Shown here in pieces: positions 22,161-46,852 of a stretch of 64,000 bases of DNA (its first letter is position 1; each line of letters starts with the position of its first letter). This DNA is from Glossina fuscipes (Eukaryota; Arthropoda; Insecta; Diptera; Glossinidae). Where the stretch lies: the NCBI RefSeq assembly GCF_014805625.2, contig NW_023998414.1, positions 11,349,576 to 11,413,575 on the forward strand. The letters run 5' to 3'. The notes under the pieces are model-generated. The model was not told the DNA's origin, searched no databases, and saw nothing but the letters and a program-made list of their open reading frames with translations. The position numbers and the translations under genes are program-made.

Positions 22161-23899
22161 TATATATACATGCATATGACAAATTATTCTTTTTTTACCT
22201 AAAATGAATTTGTGTCATTGTCATGACTTTTGATTGATCAAGGAAAGCTTTTAAATATAAGATTCTTTATAGATTTAAAATTATTATTACTTTACAGGGA
22301 TTAAACTAATATCGATAACATTCCGCTGGTAAACCTTTAAATATAAACACATACATACATATATACATACATACATACATACATACATACATGTTATACA
22401 TATTGTCTTGATCATTCTATTTCAAATTTGTTCGATGCAGCGATTGCAAATTGCAATAAGAATTTGTTATATTTGTTACGGTCCGTTAAAGATCTCAGAC
22501 AAATTTGTTCTCTTTGTGTGCTAATTCTTTCACTTTCACATATTTACTAAATTTTGAAAAAAAAAAACCTTTAATTATTTCCATTTCCATAACACGATCA
22601 AGTTTCCTTTTTAGATTACATCGCGTGTTCTTTGTAAAAAGACTATATTTCGGTTATAAATATATGGTATAATCATCGTTAACAAATATCCCATTTTCAA
22701 TAGTATTTATTAATTAATCTTTGAAAGTTAAAGAATTTACAAAACTAAAAATCGCATTACATCCTTTCCCTTACTTACTTACTTACTTATTTACTTATAT
22801 AGGACGTTTTGGCAGTTGTAATCTGAACCCTTTGATGCCCAATAATTACCCAATTTTCAATATTTAAAAAAATCGAAATCATCGATTTTTTGTCAAAAAG
22901 CCTGACTAAGCCTGCACGGGCTTTGAAAATTCACTTGCAATGATATGAAAAAATTTGAGAGAATTTAGTGACCCCTCTCAGCAAAAAAGAAAAAAAAAAA
23001 CAAAGAAAAACGGGCAAGTACATAAACGTTTATATGCTTTGCAGCATCTTTCAATCAGAATGCTATGCGTTACATATATTTTCCAAAGTTGAAAAGGCGA
23101 TGACTTATCTGTTGAAAAGCAAATCGATAGAAGAGATAGAGTGCGTACCTATTAAACGCAAAACGTCAACATATTTCTTACGAAAAGAAATTCTGATCAC
23201 CTAACTGATCTTGCTATTGCGCCATTATGCCTGTAGTTCAGAAGAAAAAAATTTCCGATTTACAATTCACTGATCTAGAATCGTATTCCGAGTTCTCCTG
23301 GATCCTAAGTTAAATATTGTTTATTTTATTTATTTATCTTTTCCTTTTTTTTTTTTTTTTTGTTTAAATTACTTTTATTTCTGAATTCATACCGAAGAGA
23401 GAAAATATGTTAATTTCTAGTGAAGGGATTTACGTTATTCTTTGTCATCATTGGAATGAAAACTATATATAAAAAACATTGAAAATGAAAAATAAAAAAA
23501 AAGCGAACTAAAAGAAAATCAAAAGGTGTGACATAATTAATTTTAAAAAAGAATTTGTCATATACATAATTTATATATACCAAAATATAATTAATTTATA
23601 TATAAGAAAATCTGAAACTGAATAGATTTTGAAAAGTATTAAGAAAACAAAAAAAAAAGAAAAAAAAACAAAAAAAACAACAACAAAGGAAAAATTCAAT
23701 AAGGAAAATCCTTAATAAAAAAAAAAAAAAAACCAAAAAACCACTTGAAAGGAATTGTTTTACTCTATTTACTCTAGGGGAGTATAAAGGTACATGTAGG
23801 AATATACTATAATGAAAGTTTGCGGGATAAAAAAATTTATATAGAACAAGGAAAACAAGGAAAAACAGTATATAGGGCCACGGCCCACTACTGAATAAC

Positions 23900-24235
23900 C
23901 TACACCACCCTACAGTGATTCATATATCGATTTTTCAAAATAAAACGTTATATGGGAATTGATCGAAAAAGTGGTCCAAAGTGAACCCAAATTATTTTCA
24001 ACAGCGTTTGTGCGTGGGCCGAAACATTTCAGTGTATCAAATTTCATTAAAATATCTTAAAATCGCCGTTCGCTAGGCGGGAATACAAGAAAACAAGAGG
24101 GACACACGGACAGACACGCACAGATATTGATTCTGAATCGGTGTAGGGTTTACCTCAAATCCTTCTGGGCATTGTATATACCCGCGCAAAAACTACATAT
24201 ATCTTAATACCACAAGTGGCGTAAGGTATAAAAAT
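23900..24235 (-). repeat. Dispersed repeat family 1 copy, inverted
   Basis: On the minus strand the order is TTATACCTTACGCCACTTGTG at the right edge, then a run like CTGTCCGTGTGTCC, then a TTTTGGACCACTTTTTCGAT block. This is the family order in reverse orientation. Confidence 0.65.
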
Positions 24236-25129
24236 AAATAACAAGACGAAAATAAATCATGAATAAGTCTAACGTAGACGCATGCAGATAGCTCATCGAA
24301 ATTATCGCAAATGTAATATGTTATAATGGGAATTACAAGCACTTTTAACAGTGAAGGTAGGGTGACAAAGCTGACAGTTATCTAAGGTATGGGAGAGTGC
24401 TGGAGTGCATTAATTTCTATAATACAATAATTGATGGTTAATATTGATCAAGGTCTCGCTATAATTATCGGTATAAATTACGCTCGCCTCTAAGCCAGTC
24501 TTTTAATAAGATGTTCAATATACCTAGTGAGCCAATTCAAGGAAGCTATTAACGGTTGATTCGGTCAAGCTAATTGGGTAACTTAAAATCTTGCATTTCA
24601 CGTGAAAGTGACATGTAGGATGCAACACTGGAGACTGCGTGATATATGACGTAAGCTTTCTTAGCAGAATTCATTCTGTTAAAAAGAATTTTGAAACCAA
24701 GTTTCAAAAAAACATTGCAATCATTATTGATTCATATATTTTTATATAATTAATAGCCCTACAAAGAAATTCTTTACATTGAAATTTTTCATTTCATAAA
24801 ATGTACCTGTTGCATTCAATTCCCCCGAAATATCAGGTATAAATGGTTTTACGTTTGCTGTGTGCACGAAAGTCATTGCCTACAATATGTGTTTTTCTGA
24901 TTTTACATGGATTGCATTGAGAAAAAGCAAAGCAGGTAAAGTTTTCGAAGATGATTAAGTTGGCGTCGAGTAAAAATACAGGTAGCTATGAATTAGTTAG
25001 ATAGTGGTATGCGTGATTTTGGGTAATAAATTTTGGTCTTGTAAACAACGAAAATTCCTTGTACATTTGTCTGTCTCCATAAAAAGCAACGCAGGAAGTG
25101 TTCGTCAACCTGGGCTAGGGACTGATGCC

Positions 25130-25305
25130 GTTTTGCGGCCTATTCTTCAGATCTGTCTCCATTAGATTACCACTTGTTAAGATCGATGAGGTCAAATTTA
25201 GCGGGTCAGCGATTTGCAGAAGTAAAAAAAAGTTTCTACAACGAGGGTATCTCTAAGCTGCCCGATAAATGGCAAAAGATCGTACGGTCACAGGCGATTC
25301 GTGGG
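25130..25305 (+). pseudogene. Relic mariner-family transposase, C-terminal fragment
   Basis: One plus frame encodes AAYSSDLSPLDYHLLRSM, then SNLAGQRFAEVKKSF and NEGISKLPDKWQKIVRSQ. This is the mariner YSPDLAPSDYHLFRSM catalytic region and C-terminus. The final catalytic Asp (DYHLL) is present. Only about 55 residues survive, and no upstream transposase blocks or inverted repeats were seen. It differs in sequence from the other two relics, so it is probably a different mariner lineage. Confidence 0.8.
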
Positions 25306-27129
25306 TCGTCAAATTTTATAGAAGGCTTTTCGAGAAATTTGTAATTTTCCCTCTTTTTCCTGGCGCCTACGTACATAAACTTCTAGAGATTTTGATAGAT
25401 AGATCGCTTTAATAAAATCTCTGCGCCAAATTCAAAAACACATAAAAACTTGAGAGACTCACAACACGCCCACATTTACTGAAACAGCAAATATAAAATA
25501 TCGTGTATATTACGAAAAACTATAAGATTTTTAGTCTGCACATTTAACTTTGCGGTGTTGCCAACCTATAATATTATTATATTACATATTTGAAATATAT
25601 ATCACGTATGAATTTTTATTTACAAGCTATAAAGGCTGCTCGTGACTATTAAAAAACTTCGGCCCTAGCTGAGTATGGCTTCTTTCTTATTTCATTTAGC
25701 AGGAGAGAAAATATATTTACGCTTGGATATTCTAATGAAAATTTCAACGTCATAACCGTTTGAACTGAAAGATAGGTAGAGAGTTGATGAAAATTTTCCT
25801 TTATTCACGATTCACAGGTATTTAAAGAATTTTATTCACTCCTTAAGCAGGGTGTAAGAGAGGTGACATCTCTATCAATTTATAGTCGGTAATTAGTTAA
25901 TTATACCCTAAATAGCTTGTGCGTATGCATGTGTATATTCATTCGTGCATTCAAAAGGACTTGAGCAGGATATAGTTTTTATTTTAATAATATAATCAGA
26001 ACTAAGTATATCTAAATGTGTGTTCTGCAAATCGCAATTTCCGGGATATTGTGATAAAATTCGGTATACCTTTAAAGATGAATTGCGTGGAACCATTTTT
26101 AGGATTGCTACCCTTATCAAATTTTATCGTAAAGCATTTCTTACATCGCAAAACAAAAATGTCAACTTTTTACTGTCTCCCGATGAAAATCGGTAAAAAT
26201 CGATCGGCGTTCGATCAATTTTTGAACCAATTCGTACATAAACTCTCTTTCAATGGCAACAGCATTAAATTTTTAATCTAATAACATGATTTGACATAAC
26301 TTTTTTTGTAAGGCTTTTAACGAACGAAAATTAAGACTTAATGATAAGGTATAATTTTCTTGTATTTTAAGGCGCGAAAATAAATAATGAAATCTTATGC
26401 AAGAATCGATGTGTGGTATTTAAAGGTCGGCCATGCCTGCCTATAGGGTTTCCTTCTGTGCGCATATGAAAATGTTACGGCGAAATTATTACTAGTTTAC
26501 CTGCGCGCATACCTGTTGTCATACGCGTCTATCGTAGGCATATAATGGTCTATGAGGTAAAAAGAAAGTCAGTGCGTAATATTTTTCACATTACTGTATA
26601 AATATTGTTGCGAGAATAAATGAGAATGAGGAGAGATGGCTAGGCAAGAGGAAATATTAAATTATTTAGACAAAACAAAACGAAGCATGTATTCTAGGAG
26701 ACAGAGGAAAATGAGTAAAGCGCTAATTTACTAATACACCTCATATAATAACATAACATAAGTGTATATATTTAATACTTAAGCTGCGCTAAGTTAGCCT
26801 ACGAGAGCAATAATATTTGTTCAATTATTTTGTTATTGCAATCGTACCGATTATAAAAGTCTACTGCTTGGTGATGTATTCTGTCATTTGACAAACGTCT
26901 TTCTAATCTTTCTAAACGCTCGTCGTAACTAAAATAGGAAAGTAAATCTTAGTACTCTTTGTTGCTTGTTCGCGGTGGGTTTAGAATTTAGTTGCTTAGG
27001 ATTATCGGTAGTCATAGTATCTCGTTCATACAAGTAATAAATATTCTTGTTAAAGAAAAATAAAAGAATCCTTTTTTTGTTTTTTTTTTTTTTTTTTTTG
27101 AGAGAAACTATTGAGTTAAAATATTAAAA

Positions 27130-39028
<11,899 letters not shown>

Positions 39029-39650
39029 GCTGTTTTTTGTGTTTTTTATTTTTTATTTTTTATTTTTTATTTTATTTTATGCATATTTATAAATTTTTAA
39101 TCATAAACCTTTCATCTCGTTCTTAGTTCTAGCATCTAGAATTTATTAATTATTTTGTATTTAGATTAGTGTTAAGTGTTTTGTTTCGTTTTTCAATAAC
39201 ATTAAGTTAATGCGACGAGCGATTTGTAAATATATTAAAATCCATGCTAAAGTAACGCGCACATTGAACAATTAAAAATATTGAAATTAAATTCGTGATT
39301 TGCTCAGTGTATCTGATTTTGAAAATCATATATTTATCCAATTAGAAAGTACTGAACCAGCCACCACCATAAATGGTAATTTATATTTAATAATTTTACA
39401 ACAATTAAAACAAAGAACAACATTGCAACATAATGGGAATATAATGTAGTGTGAATTTTCGTATTTAGGATATAAGTTGGGCACTTGGTTCATCCCCCCC
39501 GTATTCATCTATATTGATATCTTCGATCACAATTTTTGGTATAAGCGTTGGCTTTGACACGATTGCGTCTCGTATTTCACAGGATACAGGCTAAGTAATC
39601 ACAAAACTTATCTAAAAATCTCCTTAATACATAAATTAAAAATATTCATT
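39029..39650. other. Convergent 3' intergenic space
   Basis: 622 bp between the stop codons of the phospho-lyase (+) and yolkless (-), so both 3' UTRs must share it. ATTAAA variants exist on both strands (for example near 39270 on plus and 39385 on minus). A family of TTTTTATTT direct repeats lies at 39040-39075. Confidence 0.6.
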
Positions 39651-42600
39651 TTATACCTTAACGGCTTCCAATTGAATTTGTCGGTCTTCGCCGGCAATTG
39701 GATTGGCAAGGATTGTCTGCTTTCGCCAGTCAACGTGTATATCTTCACATTTCTTATCCAATGTTTCAGATATGGTCGCGCAGCAATTCTTATTCACCTT
39801 TTCGGTTAAATTGTTATTTAATTTCTCACGATTTGAAAAATACACACTCAAAGGATTGTGAAAATGCAGGTTACCTATAACATTACTCGATTCCTTATTT
39901 CTATATCGGCAGTATAAACATCCTATTCCGATAAATAAAATAATTATTCCAAGAATGCTTATGGACGCCGCGATACCATTTGATTCGACATTTGTCGTCG
40001 GCGCTACTTCCAATAAGCTCCCGGACGTTACATGATTAAATGAATCGCATTTTTTTGTTTCACTGACAATGGAATCATCGCACATGCACACATAATTGTG
40101 CTCAGATTGAACGCACATACCACGGCATTCCGCTATAGTGCAAGGATTACGTTTCATTGGTTGTCGTGAGATGCCGTCTATTAAAATGTTCGCAGCATTT
40201 AATACATTTAAATCGAAAGTCCTGCAGTGGTGGTGAACGCCAAATAGTTGGCAACGAACTGCCTCCTTCGATCCTAAATTAACAATAAAAGCTTCATTTT
40301 CGTACCAACTCATACCAGAAGGTCTTGTAATTGCTGTTGTTTTCTCCATAATAGTAATGGGTTTACTGGAGAGTTTTGTTACCGCATAGCTTATAAATTG
40401 CAAGCTTCTCTGATGACGATCTATTAAGTATAGGATTCGTTTATAAGGATCACAAGCCAAAGCAGTAATAAAGCCATTTTCTTTGGTTAGTATATAATGC
40501 CGTTTAGCTCCATCTAAATTGCTTGTGGCTATGCGTGACTTATGCTCGCCAGAGCCTTGGCTTTCCAAGACAGCAAAAAATAGCTTCTTATTATAAGCGT
40601 CAACTGTAAGAGCTTTAATTATTTGATTCGGCATTGATTTGACAACTGTTCCGCACATTTTACTTTTAAAGGAACAGACTTTAATTTCATATACCTGATA
40701 AACGCTGATCACATAAACATTATCTATTCGATATCAAAAAGTTCCACATATATTACTTATAATGACCAATGTGATATTATAGAATATGATACCATACTAA
40801 CCTGTAATCCAATCTACAGCTACCTTACTGGGCTGGTTTACTAGCAAACCCATAATAATTTTTCCATTGGTTACATTCACTTGGTAGAGGATATGTTCAG
40901 AGTCTGTACTGAAGTAACCATTACGGGTTCTGCTGTTTACATCAAAACTTTTAATTTTTGAATCATTTGCACTCCAGACGATCTTTAACGTAATTGGCAT
41001 TTCCGTCCTGCTGCGCACTTCATTATAGGTGGCGAATAAAATACTGTTTTCCCTTTCGATCGATTTGCATGTGGTTTTATCTGTGCTCAACATAAATTCA
41101 GGGTAACAAGAACAGCGATATGAACCACTGATATTTTCGCAAATTTGACCACAAGGAACCATTTCTTCACATTCATTAATATCAGTACAGGAGCGCTGAT
41201 CAGCTTCCAGCCTGTAACCTTTGTAGCAAGAGCATACCGCACCAATCGGCGTAGGGTTGCATTTATTTTCACACACTAATCCCTTACCATTCTTAAGTGA
41301 AAGACAGGCCGTATTACATAAAGGACCTTCATCCGCTCCCGTTTCGCAATCTTGAATACCATCGCATACTCGCATTAGATCCACGCAGAATCCATTTTTA
41401 CAATTATACATGTTAGGGCCACACATATGTTCATGCGAAAATTGGTTGCTTTTGTCGTGAATGCAATTTTCTTCATCCGAACCATCTTCACAGTCCCGAT
41501 CACTATCACATACAAATTCTCTTCGTATGCACTTTTGGCTCGATTTACATTGAAATTCATATAAGTTGCAGGTGTCATCGCAATTTAGTTCATCTTCTCC
41601 TCTTGGACACTCAGCGATGTTATTGCATTTGGCCGAAAGTTCCAAACACATGGTTTTATTACTAGGACATACAAATTTATCGAAACACGAGTCTTCATTT
41701 CCTTCAGTTTTGCAATTCATTTCGTCCGATTCATCACTGCAATCGCTGTTACCATCGCAAACTAAACGCTTATCAATGCATTGACCCAAAAAACATTTGT
41801 GCATTTCAGGGGGACAGTCGCGCACGGCTTTAAATAATGAAAACATATAATAATAACGATAAGTTATTACAATTTTGTTACAGATTTTGCGAGCCTACCA
41901 CATTTTTCGTGTTCATCGGAGGCATCGGCACAATCAATTTTACCGTCACACTCCCAACTTTTGCCGATACAAGTGCCGCTGGTGCATTGAAACATATTTT
42001 TATTGCAATCAGGCTTTGAAACAAGCGTAGAACCCGTTAGTGTACAGCGAATTTCATCAGAATTATCACCGCAATCGTTAAAACCATCACATAAAACGCT
42101 AAAATCTACACAGTGGCCGTTATTGCACTTGTGCTGATGGAAATGACAGTAGTGTGATTTATCTAAAATATCGAAAATAATTTCAAAGTGAAAAAATAAC
42201 GGATTTAAAACTGCAAAGGCAAACTAACCAAATTTATCGCAATGCTCCTCGTCTGACCCGTCGTAACAATGTTTAATGTGATCGCAACGTTTCTTCGCTT
42301 CTATACATTGTTCACCAGTATGACAGCGGAACTCTTCCATCGTGCACAATATTTTCGTGTGGTTTTTCTTTTTTTCATTGCAGAGCGTTTCGTCGGAACC
42401 GTCTGGGCAGTGTGCACGCCCGTCGCATATTTGCGTTTCCATTAGACATTCTCCGGAAGTACAACGAAATTCGCAATTCACAGATTCAATGCAGGTGCGA
42501 TTGTTAGCGTTCAGAAATACCATGCCGGCAGGACATAAGCAACTTCCCTTACTTTTTGTAAAGGTTACGCACACATGCGAACAACCATCGTTCCAATGTT

Positions 42601-45484
42601 GGCACGGATGATCAACAACACTGGGCGCTTGCCTTCCGAGAACGAGCATATTAGGAGATAGCGCGCGTGTACTAGGCATAAAGTCGTTAATATTAATGTC
42701 GAAATGTTTCAGGTATGCCATATTGCCTTTATGAGTCCAGTATATAGTGTTCGAACCAAGTTCGGACCAGATTAAATCACTACCGACTATACTTATAGAA
42801 TATGGGCGATGTAAATGTTTTCGAAACGACAACACATCGATCTGCCTATAATTAGTAAAAAAAATTTCACCTCTATTACTTTCTGCCCAGTAAAGCGTAT
42901 GTGTTGCCATGTCGGCTACAAATTTTATTTCTTCAGCGTTTATGTCTCTTTCGAACACATGCGTAGACTGACGATGATTACTCAGTGATCTTGCGATGAT
43001 ATGATTCTTAAGAGCTACGAACATTACGCTGAATTAAAAGAAAATTTAGCTAAAGCGTGTCTTTTTTGAATCTAACTAACGCTCACTTACCCGTTTTCTG
43101 GTACGATGACAAAACCGATAGGCACTTCTAGGCCTGCGTAAAAAGAAACAACAGCTCTGTAACCGGTTTGCAAAGATATTACTTCAATTACATGTCTCTC
43201 GGCATCCGACCAATATAAATTATGAGCAAAATGATCTAACATTTAATAAAAATGTAATAGAATAAACACTTCCCCGATTAAATAGAAGTTCAGCTTACCA
43301 AATGCTAAATCGGTAACATTTCCCAAATTCTTCTTGACCCATATTTTCATCGCGTGTACTTTCATATCATATTCACTGATCACATGCTGCAGATTATCAG
43401 CTATAAAAATTGTATTATTTACGGTATTATACGCTATTTGATGTATAAAGAAATGAATATTATATGTTGCTGTTATATTATGACCTCCAAATTTTGTGTG
43501 CTCTACTTCTAAGAGATGAGAACCGACGCCTATATAGAAACGATCGTTTTTCATATACTTTTTACAAAGCTTACGATCGTCGGCTAATTGCATGCCATCT
43601 GGGCAAGCACAAGATGATCTGTTATTTTCCGCTAAAAGGCAGAGATGTGAACACGAATTGTGTTCACAGGCATGCGAAGTTTTCACTTGTTTGGATGGAT
43701 GATGTATGTAAACAGAATATATAGTGCGATCTTTAACTAAAATCCTATGATCTTTGCCCGTGAATTTGTTGCATAAATGTATACTCCTAGTAATCCAGTC
43801 TGACCAATAGAGACGATCTTCGTAGATCGCCAGACCGTATGGATGTTTCGGAATATCTTCCAAAATAGTACGGCGATCGGTGCCATCTGTTCGTATACAG
43901 TCAATGGTGGCAAATTTTGCATCAACCCAGTATACGCGATCGTTATGCATATCGAGGGTTACGCCATTTGGCCAGTAAATGCTCTGATTAACTAAAGGCA
44001 TGATATTACTACCATCCATAGAAGCACGCATTATACTGGGTCTGTAACCCCAATCCGACCAGAACATTTGACCTTTTTGCGGCCAAACGGCTAACGCACG
44101 AGGTTGATGTACCTCTTTAGTTACTAAAGCGGTGCAAAAATGTCCATCTTGCGAGCAGACAGCTATATGATGTTTGAAATTATCGGAAAAGTATATATTT
44201 CCTAGAAAATGAAAAAGTCGTAGGGCATTCTTAATAAGATGTTAAAATAATTGAAATTTCCAAACTAACCAGTTAACCAGTCAATTGCTAGATCTTCGGG
44301 TGCTTCCAAACCTGAAGTAAGTAAAACCACTTGTTCTGAACCATTCGCGTTAGCTTTCACTATGCTTTCGTCTCCAGTATGAATATTGGTCCAATACACG
44401 TACTTTCCGTCGTAAGTAACTCCTATTACTTTAGTAAGATTCGTAGCTATTGTATATAAACGTCGAGAGTGCAAATTTATGCCCATCACTGCCACCTGTG
44501 TAGTATAAATAAGTATAGGTTTTTCCTCCATCCGAGCTTTACAAGTAAATTTGTCTGCCTGTAGTAAGTAACCATTATCGCAAAAACATTCAAATTTTCC
44601 CGGAAAATTTCGACATTTTTGACTGCATATACCAAATGTCTCTTCGCATTCATTAATATCAACGCATACTGACTGAGCTGACGTAGAGTAACGAAATCCT
44701 TGAGGACATACGCACTTAACACCGTACTGTGGTAGCATATGGCATTTAGAAGCTGGTGGACATGACGAATTGCTGCAATTTTTTGCTGCTAGGCATTGTG
44801 ATGATTCGTCTGATCCATCGGGGCAATCGCTTAAACCATTACACGCCTTTTGCAAGGGCAAACAAGTAACATTGTCACTGCATAGGAATGTCCCTGCTTC
44901 AGGCAAGCAACTTTGGGCTTCAAATATAGTTCAAAATTTAACATTGTTTGGCGAAATTCTTCACTTTTGTTTTTTAACTTCTTTACCTTTACTGCAATTT
45001 CTTTCGTCGCTACCATCTCCACAATCATCAACGCCATCGCATATCCATTTTGAGCTTTCTAAGCAATGTTTATTATCGCAAAAGTATGTTTGGCATTGAT
45101 TTTGAGATTCCAAGCAGCCTAAGGATTCGTCGGAATTGTCAAAACAATCCGATTTACCATCGCACATAAAGCTTGACGGAATACAGGATTTGTCTGTTTT
45201 ACAGGTAAACTCAGATTGTGTGCAATTGCGTTGCATAGAATGCCCATAACCAATATGAAATTCGCTAGTGCTGGCATTGCTCGAGTGAGAGGAACAATTC
45301 AATTCATCTTCACCTTTAGGACAATTTTCATAGCCATTACATAATAGTTCGGCCGACACACAAAGGCCATGAGCATCAGAACATTGATACCAATGTGGAG
45401 ATTTGCAACTTTTTATACCTTCATTCGGGATGATTATTAAAAAAAAAAAATAAAATTATTTGTGAGGTTATGTTTTACATTTTT

Positions 45485-45516
<32 letters not shown>

Positions 45517-45738
45517 AACTCAAATACCACAATCTACTTCATCCGAGCCATCCGAACAGTCCATTATACCATTGCATATACTAGCTCCTAATACACAATT
45601 GCCATTTTTGCACTGAAACCGATGCGGCTCACAGTGATTAACACTTTCGGTTTTCCCAAAAAATAATGGCGTTAGAATTAATGGAAATATGTGTAGAAAA
45701 ATGTGGAAAGAGTGCCTCCATTTTGCTTTCTTATTCAT
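39651..45738 (-). CDS. yl: Yolkless, oocyte yolk-protein receptor (LDL receptor superfamily)
   Basis: An endocytic receptor that takes yolk proteins into the oocyte. Exons in transcript order are 45738-45528, 45418-44987, 44917-44270, 44201-43299, 43235-43091, 43028-42229, 42162-41899, 41827-40802 and 40723-39651: 1833 aa, in frame throughout (Drosophila Yl is about 1980). The signal peptide begins [15 protein letters not shown]. Five LDL-A repeats follow (about residues 36-255, typically C-DGSDE-C), then EGF modules, two YWTD-type propellers separated by an EGF ([12 protein letters not shown]), eight LDL-A repeats (about 960-1330), EGF modules including [11 protein letters not shown], a degenerate third propeller, a membrane segment ([20 protein letters not shown], about 1728-1748) and an 85-residue tail. 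The 5+8 LDL-A layout is the insect vitellogenin/yolk receptor signature. The tail has HNPLSVYF instead of a classical NPxxY. It converges on the phospho-lyase gene. Confidence 0.95.
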
Positions 45739-46124
45739 AAGATTGAACGGTAAACTAACATTAGACCTATAAACGCAATAAAAATAATGTTTAAAAAGAG
45801 TTTTTTTTTTTTTGCTTTTATGAAAACCTTTGATTTGATTTTTAATATATTTTTTAGAAAATAAATTATATATAATTATATATGTAAGCACTTACATAGT
45901 TATTAAATTATATATAATTTACACACAAGTTTTATATACCAAATGACAAAATTGATATCTGTACAATTGTTTGAAACGGCAAAGCTATTAATATTGATGC
46001 TGGTTGTGATACTGTTTCTGATTTTTTGACTCTTATGAGAAATTAATCAAATTATGAAAGTTTCTCCTAACTGTTATTCTAACATAAATGCAAGTGAAAA
46101 GTTTATACACTCGCTTCAATTTCT

Positions 46125-46560
46125 ATACCCTACACCACGTCTGGTACGAGACTATATTGACTTTGTGCAGTTATGTATAAGACATAGAAGAAGAAGAAGA
46201 AGAAGTCACTTTCTGAATTGATTTAATCTTGTCTGCCCCTCTTATTTTCTAGAGTTTAACCTACAGGTCGCAATTTTTGGAGATATTCTGATAAAATTTA
46301 GTACACGAATATGTTTTGGCTCAACGACGAAATCTATTTAAGTTGTTTTAGATTCAATTTATTGAGCGCTTCCCATATTACGCCTCATTTTGGAAAGTCA
46401 TTATATAGAATAACTAACTGTACGGTGGAATATTTGATTTTGATAATATTTTGATAATAAATTGATGATGACCTGTGGATCCATTATATCGTTTGTACTT
46501 GTTTCTTATGTTCGCGAAGGCTGGGGTACCTAGAAATGCATCTGAAATAATTTCATCAGA
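46125..46560 (+). repeat. Dispersed repeat family 1 copy with internal (GAA)n
   Basis: TACCCTACACCACGTCTGG opens the copy. A GAAGAAGAAGAAGAAG tract (46190-46205) follows, then CACTTTCTGAATTGATTTAA, CTACAGGTCGCAATTTTTGG and CGCTTCCCATATTACG in the family order. Confidence 0.65.
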
Positions 46561-46819
46561 ATGGATTGCAATCAAACACTTGCAACGCTTACTTCACAAA
46601 TCGGCGAAAGTTTTTATGAAATTTTATTTATATATATTTTTGTTGTGTATAAAATATGCATAATATACATATATCTTTAAAAAAATAAAACAATAAATCT
46701 TCTCCTACCTACACTTACCGTAAAATAATGTCAACGACTATCTTGCATTTTATTGCGTTTCTCTCTCTTTTAGATGAACACAAAAAAAAAAAAAAAAAAA
46801 AGGAACCGTAAGCTAGCTG

Positions 46820-46852
46820 TTTATACTTAGAGGCGAATCTTGATACCTAATT
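46820..46852 (-). repeat. Dispersed repeat family 2 hairpin end, inverted
   Basis: On the minus strand it reads TTAGGTATCAAGATTCGCC and then TCTAAGTATAAAC, matching the terminal segment of family 2. Confidence 0.45.

Larger units (their letters stand above)
21134..27129. other. Noncoding intergenic region
   Basis: No supported gene. It contains a family 2 repeat end (about 21640-21795), TA and CATA microsatellites (22080-22160 and 22347-22393), a TTAC microsatellite near 22778, an inverted family 1 copy (23900-24235) and a mariner relic (25130-25300). The last 100 bp before 27130 presumably include the phospho-lyase promoter and 5' UTR, but no core promoter motif stood out. Confidence 0.6.
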
